The notes beneath the pieces are model-generated. The model had not been told where the DNA came from. It saw only the letters and a program-made list of their open reading frames with translations, and ran no database searches. DNA of 64,000 nucleotides from an uncultured Lachnospira sp. (GTDB lineage Bacteria; Bacillota; Clostridia; Lachnospirales; Lachnospiraceae), in contig CAJUTV010000003.1 of the NCBI GenBank assembly GCA_910589305.1, positions 124,001 to 188,000 of the forward strand, read 5' to 3'. This document shows positions 46,099-53,278 of this stretch, piece by piece; the stretch's first letter is position 1; the number at the start of each line of letters is the position of its first letter. The position numbers and the translations under genes were made by a program.

Positions 46099-46884
46099 TT
46101 AATCAAACACAATAAAATCCCAAAGTTTTGTTTTACCAGAACATGAATCAGGAAGACTTGTAAATTCAAAACTTAATTTTGGTGCATCAGAACCGCCTGC
46201 AATATCAAATGTGCCGCTAAAATCAGCTCTTGAAATAATAAATTGACCATGAAAGAGATTGTCACAGGCATCGCTGCAAGTTACATCAATAAAGGCATTT
46301 AAAACTTTGCTGTAAGAATTAGCATCGTTAGAGAAATTCTTTCCATCAACTTCAATATAATAAAATGCGATAACTTCTGTGTTGTCAGGAACATCACCAG
46401 CAAATAATGTGATTTCATTTGTTTCAGGATTATATGTAAATTCTCCAGTTTTTGGTTCAACAGCAGCTTGTGTCAGTCTTTTGCCGCCAGAAATATAAGA
46501 GTTGTTGACATCTCTTACATAAATTGTTTCAATTTCATTTCCAGCTGTTCCAACAGCTTTTTTATTTAGAGAACCAGAATTATTCTTGATAAGAATGGTA
46601 TCCGTGTATTTAACAAAATGTTTTCCTTCTTCTGTTTCACAGCCTATCAATGCAGCTAAAGCACCACCTGTTAAATAGCCATTTGAGCCTTTTCCTGTAA
46701 CTTTTTTGTTCTTTTTGATTGAACCAATAATTCTGCCGCCACGACCAGTAACATCTTGTTTTTCCTCTTCTTGAGAAAATGTAAAGTCATTTAGTTCATC
46801 CATAACAACTTCAAGTTCACCTGTAGAACGGTTAAAGCCAGTAAATTGGTCAAAAGATTTAATAATAAAATTATCGATATTCAT
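46099..46884 (-). CDS. Putative tail tube protein
   Basis: A 261-residue beta-rich protein. NIDNFIIKSFDQFTGFNRST, LTGGALAALIGCETEEGKH and the C-terminal ISRADFSGTFDIAGGSDAPK look like major tail (tube) proteins of Firmicute phages and tailocins. No sheath gene accompanies it, so a non-contractile tail is implied. The leader carries the second copy of the pseudoknot element (46897-46983), which ends 5 bases before its GGAG ribosome site and probably controls its level of synthesis. The assignment as tube is moderate, based on order (chaperone, then tube) and sequence character. Confidence 0.65.
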   Translation of the reverse strand: MNIDNFIIKSFDQFTGFNRSTGELEVVMDELNDFTFSQEEEKQDVTGRGGRIIGSIKKNKKVTGKGSNGYLTGGALAALIGCETEEGKHFVKYTDTILIKNNSGSLNKKAVGTAGNEIETIYVRDVNNSYISGGKRLTQAAVEPKTGEFTYNPETNEITLFAGDVPDNTEVIAFYYIEVDGKNFSNDANSYSKVLNAFIDVTCSDACDNLFHGQFIISRADFSGTFDIAGGSDAPKLSFEFTSLPDSCSGKTKLWDFIVFD

Positions 46885-46896
46885 ATAGTATTCTCC

Positions 46897-46983
46897 ATTT
46901 CTGCGTTGCTTTTTTGCACAAAAAACAAAATTTTATAAATGTTGTTTTTATAACTTTGTGTCAAGCAACGCACAGACACAAAG
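46897..46983 (-). promoter_or_regulatory. Pseudoknotted RNA leader element, copy 2
   Basis: On the minus strand P1 is ACTTTGTGTC (46983-46974) with GACACAAAGT (46961-46952). P2 is AAAAACAA with TTGTTTTT. The P1 loop TGCGTTGCTT pairs perfectly with AAGCAACGCA (46911-46902), next to the GGAG site of the tube gene. Relative to copy 1, P1, P2 and the pseudoknot differ in sequence but keep pairing. A further hairpin (46988-47009, TGTGAAAAA/TTTTTCACA) lies just upstream. Confidence 0.72.
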
Positions 46984-47033
46984 TGCGGTGTGAAAAATTT
47001 ATTTTTCACATTATTTTTTAGTATTGTTGAGCA

Positions 47034-47888
47034 TTAATTTTGCTCCATGTTAATCCAAGATAGGGAATCTTTATTTTCCATATCTTTTACGCTAATTGTA
47101 CCTGCATATACGCCAATCATTGTATTGTCAAAGTCTATTTTATGCTGTATTTGTTTTAAACTTTGATTAAATTGATAGATGGATAAATCCATACAATCTT
47201 TATAGTTATAAGGAAATTCGGAAGTGTTTACTAAAGAAATAATCATTTTTTCTAAATAAGGTTCATTATGATTTTTATTTCTTTTTAGTTTTCTTCGCTC
47301 TTTTTCTATAAGATATTTTTTGGCATTTTCGTTAGCAGGCTTATATTTTACGTGTTTGTATAAATTTATTTTTCTTATAAATTCTGCAATTATTAAATAA
47401 GTTTTTTTATCAATTCTTACACCAGTAGTACAATTTAATAATACCTCTTCATTAGATTCCTTATCATAACATAGTTGGAATCCTTCTATCTGCAAGTTGT
47501 CAAATATATAGTTTAGAGATATATTAAAATTGTCTAATAATTGTTTGTATTGATTTAGTTCTTGTTCCTTTTTTGATAAAATCTTTTTGTCGGTTATTTT
47601 TTCCATTTGGTGTTTTATCATAAGAATGGTTTTGTTTAATTCTGTTATAGAATGAGAGTAGGATAAAAAATTTTCTATAAAAAGTTGCCATTCATCAATC
47701 GTTGTATAATCAATTCCTATATCATCAAGTTGTACCATACATTGAAATGGGGTAGCAGTAAAAGCATAGGTTATATTGTAGTATAAAATCTCATTTTCTA
47801 AAATTTCCCTAACAGTAGGGATTTTAATGTAAATATCTGGTGTAATCATAATTTTATCGGTTTGTAATAAATTTTTTTCATTTACCAT
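47034..47888 (-). CDS. Putative tail assembly chaperone or structural protein
   Basis: A 284-residue soluble protein with no signal or membrane segment. It has an N-terminal beta-rich part (YIKIPTVREILENEILYYNI), a coiled-coil-like segment at about 90-130 (LNKTILMIKHQMEKITDKK), and a C-terminal FDNTMIGVYAGTISVKDMEN, then DSLSWI ending. The GVYAG...LSWI ending and the place just before the tube gene suggest a gpG-like tail assembly protein, but no named family is recognised. GGAA precedes the start. The 278-base gap upstream contains a structured element (47990-48087). Confidence 0.5.
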   Translation of the reverse strand: MVNEKNLLQTDKIMITPDIYIKIPTVREILENEILYYNITYAFTATPFQCMVQLDDIGIDYTTIDEWQLFIENFLSYSHSITELNKTILMIKHQMEKITDKKILSKKEQELNQYKQLLDNFNISLNYIFDNLQIEGFQLCYDKESNEEVLLNCTTGVRIDKKTYLIIAEFIRKINLYKHVKYKPANENAKKYLIEKERRKLKRNKNHNEPYLEKMIISLVNTSEFPYNYKDCMDLSIYQFNQSLKQIQHKIDFDNTMIGVYAGTISVKDMENKDSLSWINMEQN

Positions 47889-47989
47889 ACTTGTTCCATT
47901 CGTTTGCTTCGTATTTTATTATAGAATTACAAAATTATATGAAAAATTGGAAGGGTTATATAATATTTACCTCCTTTCACTATGATTGA

Positions 47990-48087
47990 TATCTTCGTAG
48001 AGAATAAACCAAATAGTGTGCTTGTATAAGTATTTGGCAGATACCACGAAGGTCGAATACCTCATCAATTAGCTATGAGGTATTCGA
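47990..48087 (-). promoter_or_regulatory. Structured RNA element between polymerase and tail genes
   Basis: On the transcribed minus strand a 13-base-pair hairpin comes first (48087-48053, arms ATACCTCAT/ATGAGGTAT extended by TCGA). A two-level stem follows: CTTCGT with ACGAAG outside and CCAAATA with TATTTGG inside. An AAAGGAGGT sequence follows at about 47978-47970 without a start codon. It could be a processing site, an attenuator or a promoter-recognition hairpin for the phage-type polymerase (inference). Confidence 0.5.
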
Positions 48088-48166
48088 TTGAATGTAATTC
48101 CCTTCATATATGGACTTATAAAAATGGTTCAAAGCCTTTATTTTATAAGGGATTAAGGAGATAAAA

Positions 48167-50794
48167 TTATTGAGGGTGTATACTTTTTTTGAAACATTCC
48201 AAAAAACTTTTTTGATTGACAGAATATAAAACTTTCATTAAAAGGGGTTTGTTTTTATTTAATTTTGTTCCAATTATCTTATTGTTAAAACGGACACCAT
48301 CTGTTAATATGAATGTTCTATCAATTAAATAAGACATAATATCTATATAATTGGTAGAAATTCTTACATGCTGCAGTTCGGATACTAAATATTCAAAATC
48401 ATTTCTTAATAATAATGAATTTTCATAGTCGGCTTCGTCATTGATTTGTAATTCATATAATAATTTTAAAGAATATTTTTCGATTAATTCCTCAATTCGT
48501 CTGCATGTTTTTCGATTGGTCTGTAGTGGATGTTTTATAAAAAATTCGGATAATGGAATGGCTTTTTTTAGGTTTCTTACTTTTTTAAACTCAAAATCCA
48601 TCAAATAATTCATAGGACATTTTATTGTATGGTTTATATTTTTTTCTTTTAAATCGTTTTTGATTATCTTCCAAAATACAGGATAACCATTCTTTTTTAT
48701 ATCCATATCTAGTTTTATTCGGTCAATTTCTTTTGTTAAATCAATATCAAATTGTCTTTTAGAATTATCAATAGCAATCTGCGCAAGAACACTTAAAATA
48801 CAGACATAATCCTGAAATTTTTTATCTTTATAGGCGTAGGTATAACTTTGTGCTAACTGAGCAAGATTGCTTGATTCGCCGATATCTGCTTGAGATTTTG
48901 CTAGAGTGTGGTCTATTTTAGCAAAATCGTCTGTCGTATTATTGTAGATATTTTTATCTTTTGGAATGTTATTTATAATAGTAGGGTATTTTTTGTAGCA
49001 TATTTTTGCATAAGATACGATATCTGATTGATTAGTGGTATATCCAAAATCAGAATCCATATCCATTCCATTGCATCGGTCTTGGGCATCGGTTCCTATC
49101 ATATTAATAGCAATAATTTGTTTGCCAAAGTCAAAATATTTATTAAACGTTTCATTATAAACATTATGCAAATACATTAAATTGTTTTTACTATTAAACG
49201 GACTCCTAAAAAAAGCAAGATATTCATCATCAAAAAAACGGTTGGTAAAGCATTGTATGGCGCCTTGTTCACAGCAAAAAGTATCATCCATATCCACTAT
49301 ATTTGGATTTCCACAGGTTGAATATAAAAGCATTGCATAGGGAGAGCCAACTACTGTTAAATTTTCTGCATTTTGTATGATTTCACCAGTTCTGAATTTA
49401 TAAATGATGGATTCTATAATTTTTTTCTTTCTTAGTCGAAAATAAGTACTGTTTATAAAATCAGGATTGTATTCACATAAAGATAGCAATACTTCATAAT
49501 CATTGGAAAAATTTATATTTTTTTTAAGATAATTTAAAAAGATAGCATCCTCTTTTTTTAGGTTTTCAATATATTGTGCACTGGTTGCAACAACATTTTC
49601 CATAATGGCATTGTCTAGTGAATTAACCATTTGATAACTCATTTTTTGCTGCATACCTAATTTACTTTTATGAGCTGTTTTTACAATACCAAAGAAACAA
49701 CCATTTTTTTCAACCCAATTGCACCAATAATTGTATGAGATATTAAATTTTAACCATTTCATTGCATTGTCTGTAGTGATTAATTGAATATCTTTTACAA
49801 AATGCTTGTTTCCAAACATATCTGTAACAGTCGCTGTTTCATATTGCGCACCGAAATATTCCTTATAAAATTGCTGAATATTCGTTTTAAATGCAGCCAT
49901 TTTGCAAAAATGTTGCCTTAAAAGAATATACCCATTGGCATTATCTGGAAAAATTTCACTGTCAATAAGAGCTTGTCCGTCAAATAAAGTATTTTTTAGC
50001 GGATAGTTTTCAATTTTATTTGCAACACATTGTTTTTTATCGTTTAGTTCCACGCTTATTACATTTGTTTTAAAATATCGATTAATATCTTTTAATATTA
50101 AAATATGGTTTGGGTTTATCTTTAATTTATCAACAATTCCACTAGATATCAGAGAAGAGTATGCACTTATTTCAACAAGCATTGCATTGCTTTTTGGTAG
50201 TTGAATACCCATTCTTAAAAAATTTAAGGACTTATCAAAGAATTTATCTCTAATAAATATACAAGAGCCTTTTTTAGCCTTTCCTGTGCTTCTATAGAGC
50301 ATTTTATAATGGATTTTTTCAATTTTTTTGATTTCGCCCTTTCGATTTTTTGAGATATATTTTATATCAACGCCATCTTTATAAAATTTTTTTCGCAGTT
50401 CTTCTTTTGATAAAGGCACATAGTTCCAACGATTCTTTTTTGTCTCATAAAGCAAATGTACAATTTTATCCAGTTTGTTTTGTAGAGCATGGATTGAGTT
50501 TGGTTCTCTTTTTATTTTTGCTTTTCTTAGTTCCATTCTTGTACTTTTTGCCAGTTTGATAAGATGTTGCATTTCCTGTTGAAAGGACTTTGTGCTATAG
50601 TTAAATTCTAAACATATAATATCTCTAGTAAAATCATCTTTATATAATTGAAGCCCATTTTGTTCTAAGTATTCTTTAAACAGACTATTAGCAAACATCG
50701 CCTCTTTATATTCATAATGTTCTTTTAGACCAGCGTTATATTCAAATAGAGTGCTTGCCTCAATATTTTGTATTTTAAATCCAAATTCACTCAT
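48167..50794 (-). CDS. Two-barrel single-subunit RNA polymerase (YonO/QDE-1-like)
   Basis: An 875-residue protein with the two-double-psi-beta-barrel polymerase pattern. The first barrel has LFDGQALIDSEIF (about 270-282; compare DG-x-G-x-I-S of eukaryotic RNA-dependent polymerases), then LLRQHFCKMAAFKTN (R...K). The second has FRSPFNSKNNLMYLHN (about 529-544; compare R-x-P...GD), then CNGMDMDSD at about 574-582, where D578, D580 and D582 form the metal-binding DxDGD triad with Ser for Gly. Known relatives are YonO of phage SPbeta and crAss-like phage polymerases, which transcribe DNA. It is followed by the tail genes on the same strand, so it probably transcribes them. It overlaps the upstream 112-residue gene by 8 bases. 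Confidence 0.82.
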   Translation of the reverse strand: MSEFGFKIQNIEASTLFEYNAGLKEHYEYKEAMFANSLFKEYLEQNGLQLYKDDFTRDIICLEFNYSTKSFQQEMQHLIKLAKSTRMELRKAKIKREPNSIHALQNKLDKIVHLLYETKKNRWNYVPLSKEELRKKFYKDGVDIKYISKNRKGEIKKIEKIHYKMLYRSTGKAKKGSCIFIRDKFFDKSLNFLRMGIQLPKSNAMLVEISAYSSLISSGIVDKLKINPNHILILKDINRYFKTNVISVELNDKKQCVANKIENYPLKNTLFDGQALIDSEIFPDNANGYILLRQHFCKMAAFKTNIQQFYKEYFGAQYETATVTDMFGNKHFVKDIQLITTDNAMKWLKFNISYNYWCNWVEKNGCFFGIVKTAHKSKLGMQQKMSYQMVNSLDNAIMENVVATSAQYIENLKKEDAIFLNYLKKNINFSNDYEVLLSLCEYNPDFINSTYFRLRKKKIIESIIYKFRTGEIIQNAENLTVVGSPYAMLLYSTCGNPNIVDMDDTFCCEQGAIQCFTNRFFDDEYLAFFRSPFNSKNNLMYLHNVYNETFNKYFDFGKQIIAINMIGTDAQDRCNGMDMDSDFGYTTNQSDIVSYAKICYKKYPTIINNIPKDKNIYNNTTDDFAKIDHTLAKSQADIGESSNLAQLAQSYTYAYKDKKFQDYVCILSVLAQIAIDNSKRQFDIDLTKEIDRIKLDMDIKKNGYPVFWKIIKNDLKEKNINHTIKCPMNYLMDFEFKKVRNLKKAIPLSEFFIKHPLQTNRKTCRRIEELIEKYSLKLLYELQINDEADYENSLLLRNDFEYLVSELQHVRISTNYIDIMSYLIDRTFILTDGVRFNNKIIGTKLNKNKPLLMKVLYSVNQKSFLECFKKSIHPQ

Positions 50795-51125
50795 TTTCCT
50801 TCAACTCCTGACAAAGATAATGATATAAATCTTCCGAATTTTTTAAGGGTATTTCTATGCCAAGATGTTCTTTAACCACTTCTTTTTTATAGTTTTTTCC
50901 ATAATCTAAATCATTACAGAAAAAAGAAATAATATTGTCCTTATCTTGTTGTGCATAAACAATATGTAATAATCTTAAAACGGAATCCGAACAATCTGGC
51001 GTATCAATAAATCCAATTATTCCGCTTTTTTTAAAAAATAATTCTACTTCTTTTTGATACGTTGAAGCTTTTTGAAGTTCGCTGATAATTTCTGTAAATT
51101 CATTTTTTGTTAATTCATTATTCAT
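50787..51125 (-). CDS. Small acidic protein coupled to the RNA polymerase gene
   Basis: No family recognised. The 112 residues are mostly predicted helix: NELTKNEFTEIISELQKAS, a middle GFIDTPDCSDSVLRLLHIVY, and an acidic end NSEDLYHYLCQELKENE. There is no membrane segment. Its end overlaps the polymerase start by 8 bases, so both are made together; a polymerase partner or specificity factor is a natural hypothesis. GGAGG lies 15 bases upstream of ATG 51125, rather far, so the start is slightly uncertain. Confidence 0.6.
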   Translation of the reverse strand: MNNELTKNEFTEIISELQKASTYQKEVELFFKKSGIIGFIDTPDCSDSVLRLLHIVYAQQDKDNIISFFCNDLDYGKNYKKEVVKEHLGIEIPLKNSEDLYHYLCQELKENE

Positions 51126-51543
51126 CTTTAAAGGGAAACCTCCATTTTTTTATTTTTGTAAGTAATAGACCAAATGCTTTATTTATAGGAAATGTTGTTT
51201 TTTGGTTCGTTTTTTACTTATAAGAGAAATTTTTATAATCAATAAGGTGGTATAATAATTATTTCTCTTTTTTTAAAATAAATTTGGATAAATTGATAAA
51301 TATTTGAATAGCAGATATAGAATTTATAATTTTTTTAAGATAAAAGAAAAAAAGAAAGGAATAAATAACATATTTATTTAGGAAATATTAGTAAAAATAA
51401 AAAAATAAATATTTTATATTGTTGATTTATAGAGATTTGATTGATAAAGAAAAAAGGGGTCGCATTAAAAATAGAATATATATGATTTAATCTTATTGAG
51501 GAAGAATTAGACTTGTTTGTTTAAAAAATGTTATAAAACAGCA
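51126..51543. other. AT-rich gap upstream of polymerase operon
   Basis: Highly AT-rich. An inverted repeat AAGAGAAAT...ATTTCTCTT spans 51223-51269. I found no minus-strand pair of -35 and -10 boxes at normal spacing for the housekeeping sigma factor, although the polymerase and tail operon must start here. Confidence 0.5.
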
Positions 51544-51602
51544 ATAAGGTTATACGCAAGTAGTCAAGCGAATGACAAATATTTGCTTGACTACTTGTGT
51601 AT
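51544..51602 (+). repeat. Dispersed repeat A, copy 3, forming a long hairpin
   Basis: AAGTAGTCAAGC and GCTTGACTACTT pair, extended by GTTATACGC/GTGTATAC, giving a stem of over 20 pairs with one or two mismatches. The first 48 bases align with copies 2 and 4. It lies 60 bases after the end of the XRE gene and could act as its terminator. Confidence 0.6.
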
Positions 51603-51663
51603 ACGTTTCAATATCTTCTATTTAATTTTTATAATGCGATAGACCTTTTTAATAAAAGAACAA

Positions 51664-52479
51664 TTATTTGCATGGAAACTTTTTTTGTAGGCTGCTAATC
51701 GTTTGTAGTGTTGATTGAAAGTCAGGATTAGAAAATAGCTGTTGTAAATTTTTAAATTCTTTTGTATTAATTGTTTCTACTACTTTTGCAAATGATGAAT
51801 TGTCTAAAAGAGACTGTATTGTTTCATATGGTATGGAATTTAAGTTTTCTTTTTCCGTATTTTCTAATAGATATGAATTTTTTAATTCTTCTGCCTTAAT
51901 TTCATCTGGCGCATCTTCATAAAGACTATACAGTACTTTGAGCCATAATGATATTAGTTGTTGTCTTGAATAATTTTGTTTGATTAGTTTGGCATCACAA
52001 TCAGGTTGAATCAATAAAATAATTGTTGAAGGATTTTTTATATTGTTATCTTGGTAAATTCCATATAATGAAATATAGCCTTTATTGATAGGGGCGAAAT
52101 AGGATATTTCTTTAGTTGTTATGGAATATTTGTTCAATTCTTCTTCTTCAAAACAGTCACAGGCGGTTAATTCTGAATATTGTTTTGGATGGTCTTGTGC
52201 ATTATTGTAATTAAACCATTTTAGGTTGCCGTTTGTGGTTTGTAAAATTAGTTTTTCAATAAATGCATCATCAGTAAAATTTTTATACCCAACAATATCA
52301 TCTAAAGATAAATTAAAGTAGTCTGCAATATCAATAATTTTGCTAAGGGAAGGGTCTGATTTATTCCAACGGCTGATTAATCCTTGACTCATACCAAGTG
52401 TTTCTTCTAATTTTGTAACAGTAATATTGTGTTCTTTGCATATCGTTTTTATAGAGTTTACGATTTGTTCATTATTCAT
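51664..52479 (-). CDS. XRE-family repressor with C-terminal domain
   Basis: A 271-residue regulator. The N-terminal helix-turn-helix (about residues 5-62: NITVTKLEETLGMSQGLISRW, IIDIADYFNLSLDDIVGY) is of the Cro/CI type. The C-terminal 200 residues are a mixed alpha/beta domain (YFAPINKGYISLYGIYQDNN, TIILLIQPDCDAKLI) of unknown ligand. It lacks a recognisable Ser-Lys self-cleavage pair. It is divergent from the sigma factor gene, and palindromes ATTCATAWTATGAAT between the two are the likely operators. ATG 52479 is preferred over an in-frame TTG at 52494. Confidence 0.82.
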   Translation of the reverse strand: MNNEQIVNSIKTICKEHNITVTKLEETLGMSQGLISRWNKSDPSLSKIIDIADYFNLSLDDIVGYKNFTDDAFIEKLILQTTNGNLKWFNYNNAQDHPKQYSELTACDCFEEEELNKYSITTKEISYFAPINKGYISLYGIYQDNNIKNPSTIILLIQPDCDAKLIKQNYSRQQLISLWLKVLYSLYEDAPDEIKAEELKNSYLLENTEKENLNSIPYETIQSLLDNSSFAKVVETINTKEFKNLQQLFSNPDFQSTLQTISSLQKKFPCK

Positions 52480-52511
52480 ATATACGAACCCCAATTCAAA
52501 ATAAGATTTTT

Positions 52512-52526
52512 ATTCATAATATGTAT
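52512..52526. promoter_or_regulatory. Operator A for XRE repressor
   Basis: ATTCATAATATGTAT, 14 of 15 matches to the palindrome ATTCATAWTATGAAT. It abuts and overlaps the -35 box of the rightward promoter. Confidence 0.6.
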
Positions 52527-52554
52527 TGACATTTTTAGCTTTAGAATATAAAAT
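52526..52554 (+). promoter_or_regulatory. Rightward promoter of sigma factor operon
   Basis: TTGACA (52526-52531), 17 bases, TAAAAT (52549-52554). Predicted start near 52561, within operator B. Confidence 0.72.
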
Positions 52555-52556
52555 AA

Positions 52557-52571
52557 CATCATATTATGAAT
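52557..52571. promoter_or_regulatory. Operator B for XRE repressor
   Basis: CATCATATTATGAAT, 13 of 15 matches to the same palindrome; together with operator A it forms a perfect 12-base inverted pair. It covers the predicted start points of both promoters. Confidence 0.6.
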
Positions 52572-52578
52572 TTATTTC

Positions 52579-52607
52579 ATTATAAGTGATTTTGGTTCAT
52601 ATGTCAA
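52579..52607 (-). promoter_or_regulatory. Leftward promoter of XRE gene
   Basis: On the minus strand TTGACA (52607-52602), 17 bases, TATAAT (52584-52579): full consensus. It fires leftward through the rightward promoter. Confidence 0.82.
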
Positions 52608-52688
52608 TCGTTAAAGAAGGCTGCTGTTTGACGTAAACTTGAATGATTAGCTGCTTTTAAAAATCAGTTGCAGCATGGAGGCTAAAAT

Positions 52689-53246
52689 ATGGAACAAATA
52701 TTAATTACGTATTATGCAGACAATGCAAAAAATCTTCATCGAATGGTAGATAAAATATTATTAAAATTTGGCGGATTATCAGATAAAGATATGGATGATT
52801 TTTATTCACTTGCAAATGAAGTTTTTGTAGATGTTATAAAACGCTATAATCCTTTGCAATCCTTTGATGGTTTTTTGTATTCATGTTTGTTAAATAAGAT
52901 TAAAACAGAGATAACAAAGAGAAATCGAGAAAAGCGAAAAATAGAACGAATAAGTATCTCTATTGATATGCCGCTCCCAGATGATGAAAATGTCACATTA
53001 AAAGAGGTGATTGCTGATTGCTTTGATTTGGAGAGAGAACTTTTAGAAGAGCAAGAGGAATGTTATAGTAAAAAAATGTTGTTATATCTTAGCAAACTTT
53101 CAGATTTGCAAAAAGAAGTATTAAATTGTATGGTTGCAGGATATTCACCATATGAAGTTAAGAAAAAATTACATATCAGTGAAAAGCAATATTTGGATTG
53201 TAATCAGGCAATTCATTCATATAGAAACATATCCCTATTATTTTAG
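52689..53246 (+). CDS. Sigma-70 family RNA polymerase sigma factor
   Basis: A 185-residue sigma-like protein. Region 2 is seen as DKDMDDFYSLANEVFVDVIKRY, then SFDGFLYSCLLNKIKTEITKRNREKRKIER (about 35-95). Region 4 is SDLQKEVLNCMVAGYSPYEVKKKLHISEKQYLDC (about 138-172), a helix-turn-helix. Regions 1 and 3 are missing, as in small alternative or phage-type sigma factors. GGAGG lies 7 bases upstream. It is divergent from the XRE repressor and followed by a DUF262 gene. It may direct the host polymerase to the element's own promoters (inference). Confidence 0.83.
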   Translation: MEQILITYYADNAKNLHRMVDKILLKFGGLSDKDMDDFYSLANEVFVDVIKRYNPLQSFDGFLYSCLLNKIKTEITKRNREKRKIERISISIDMPLPDDENVTLKEVIADCFDLERELLEEQEECYSKKMLLYLSKLSDLQKEVLNCMVAGYSPYEVKKKLHISEKQYLDCNQAIHSYRNISLLF

Positions 53247-53278
53247 TAAAATAAGCAGATAAAAGGAGGATTATACAA

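Noticed and set aside
48230..50794. The polymerase gene as a tail-fibre or primase gene
   Set aside because: No zinc-ribbon or TOPRIM primase motif and no fibre repeats are seen; the ordered DG, R...K, R-x-P and DxDxD motifs fit two-barrel polymerases.
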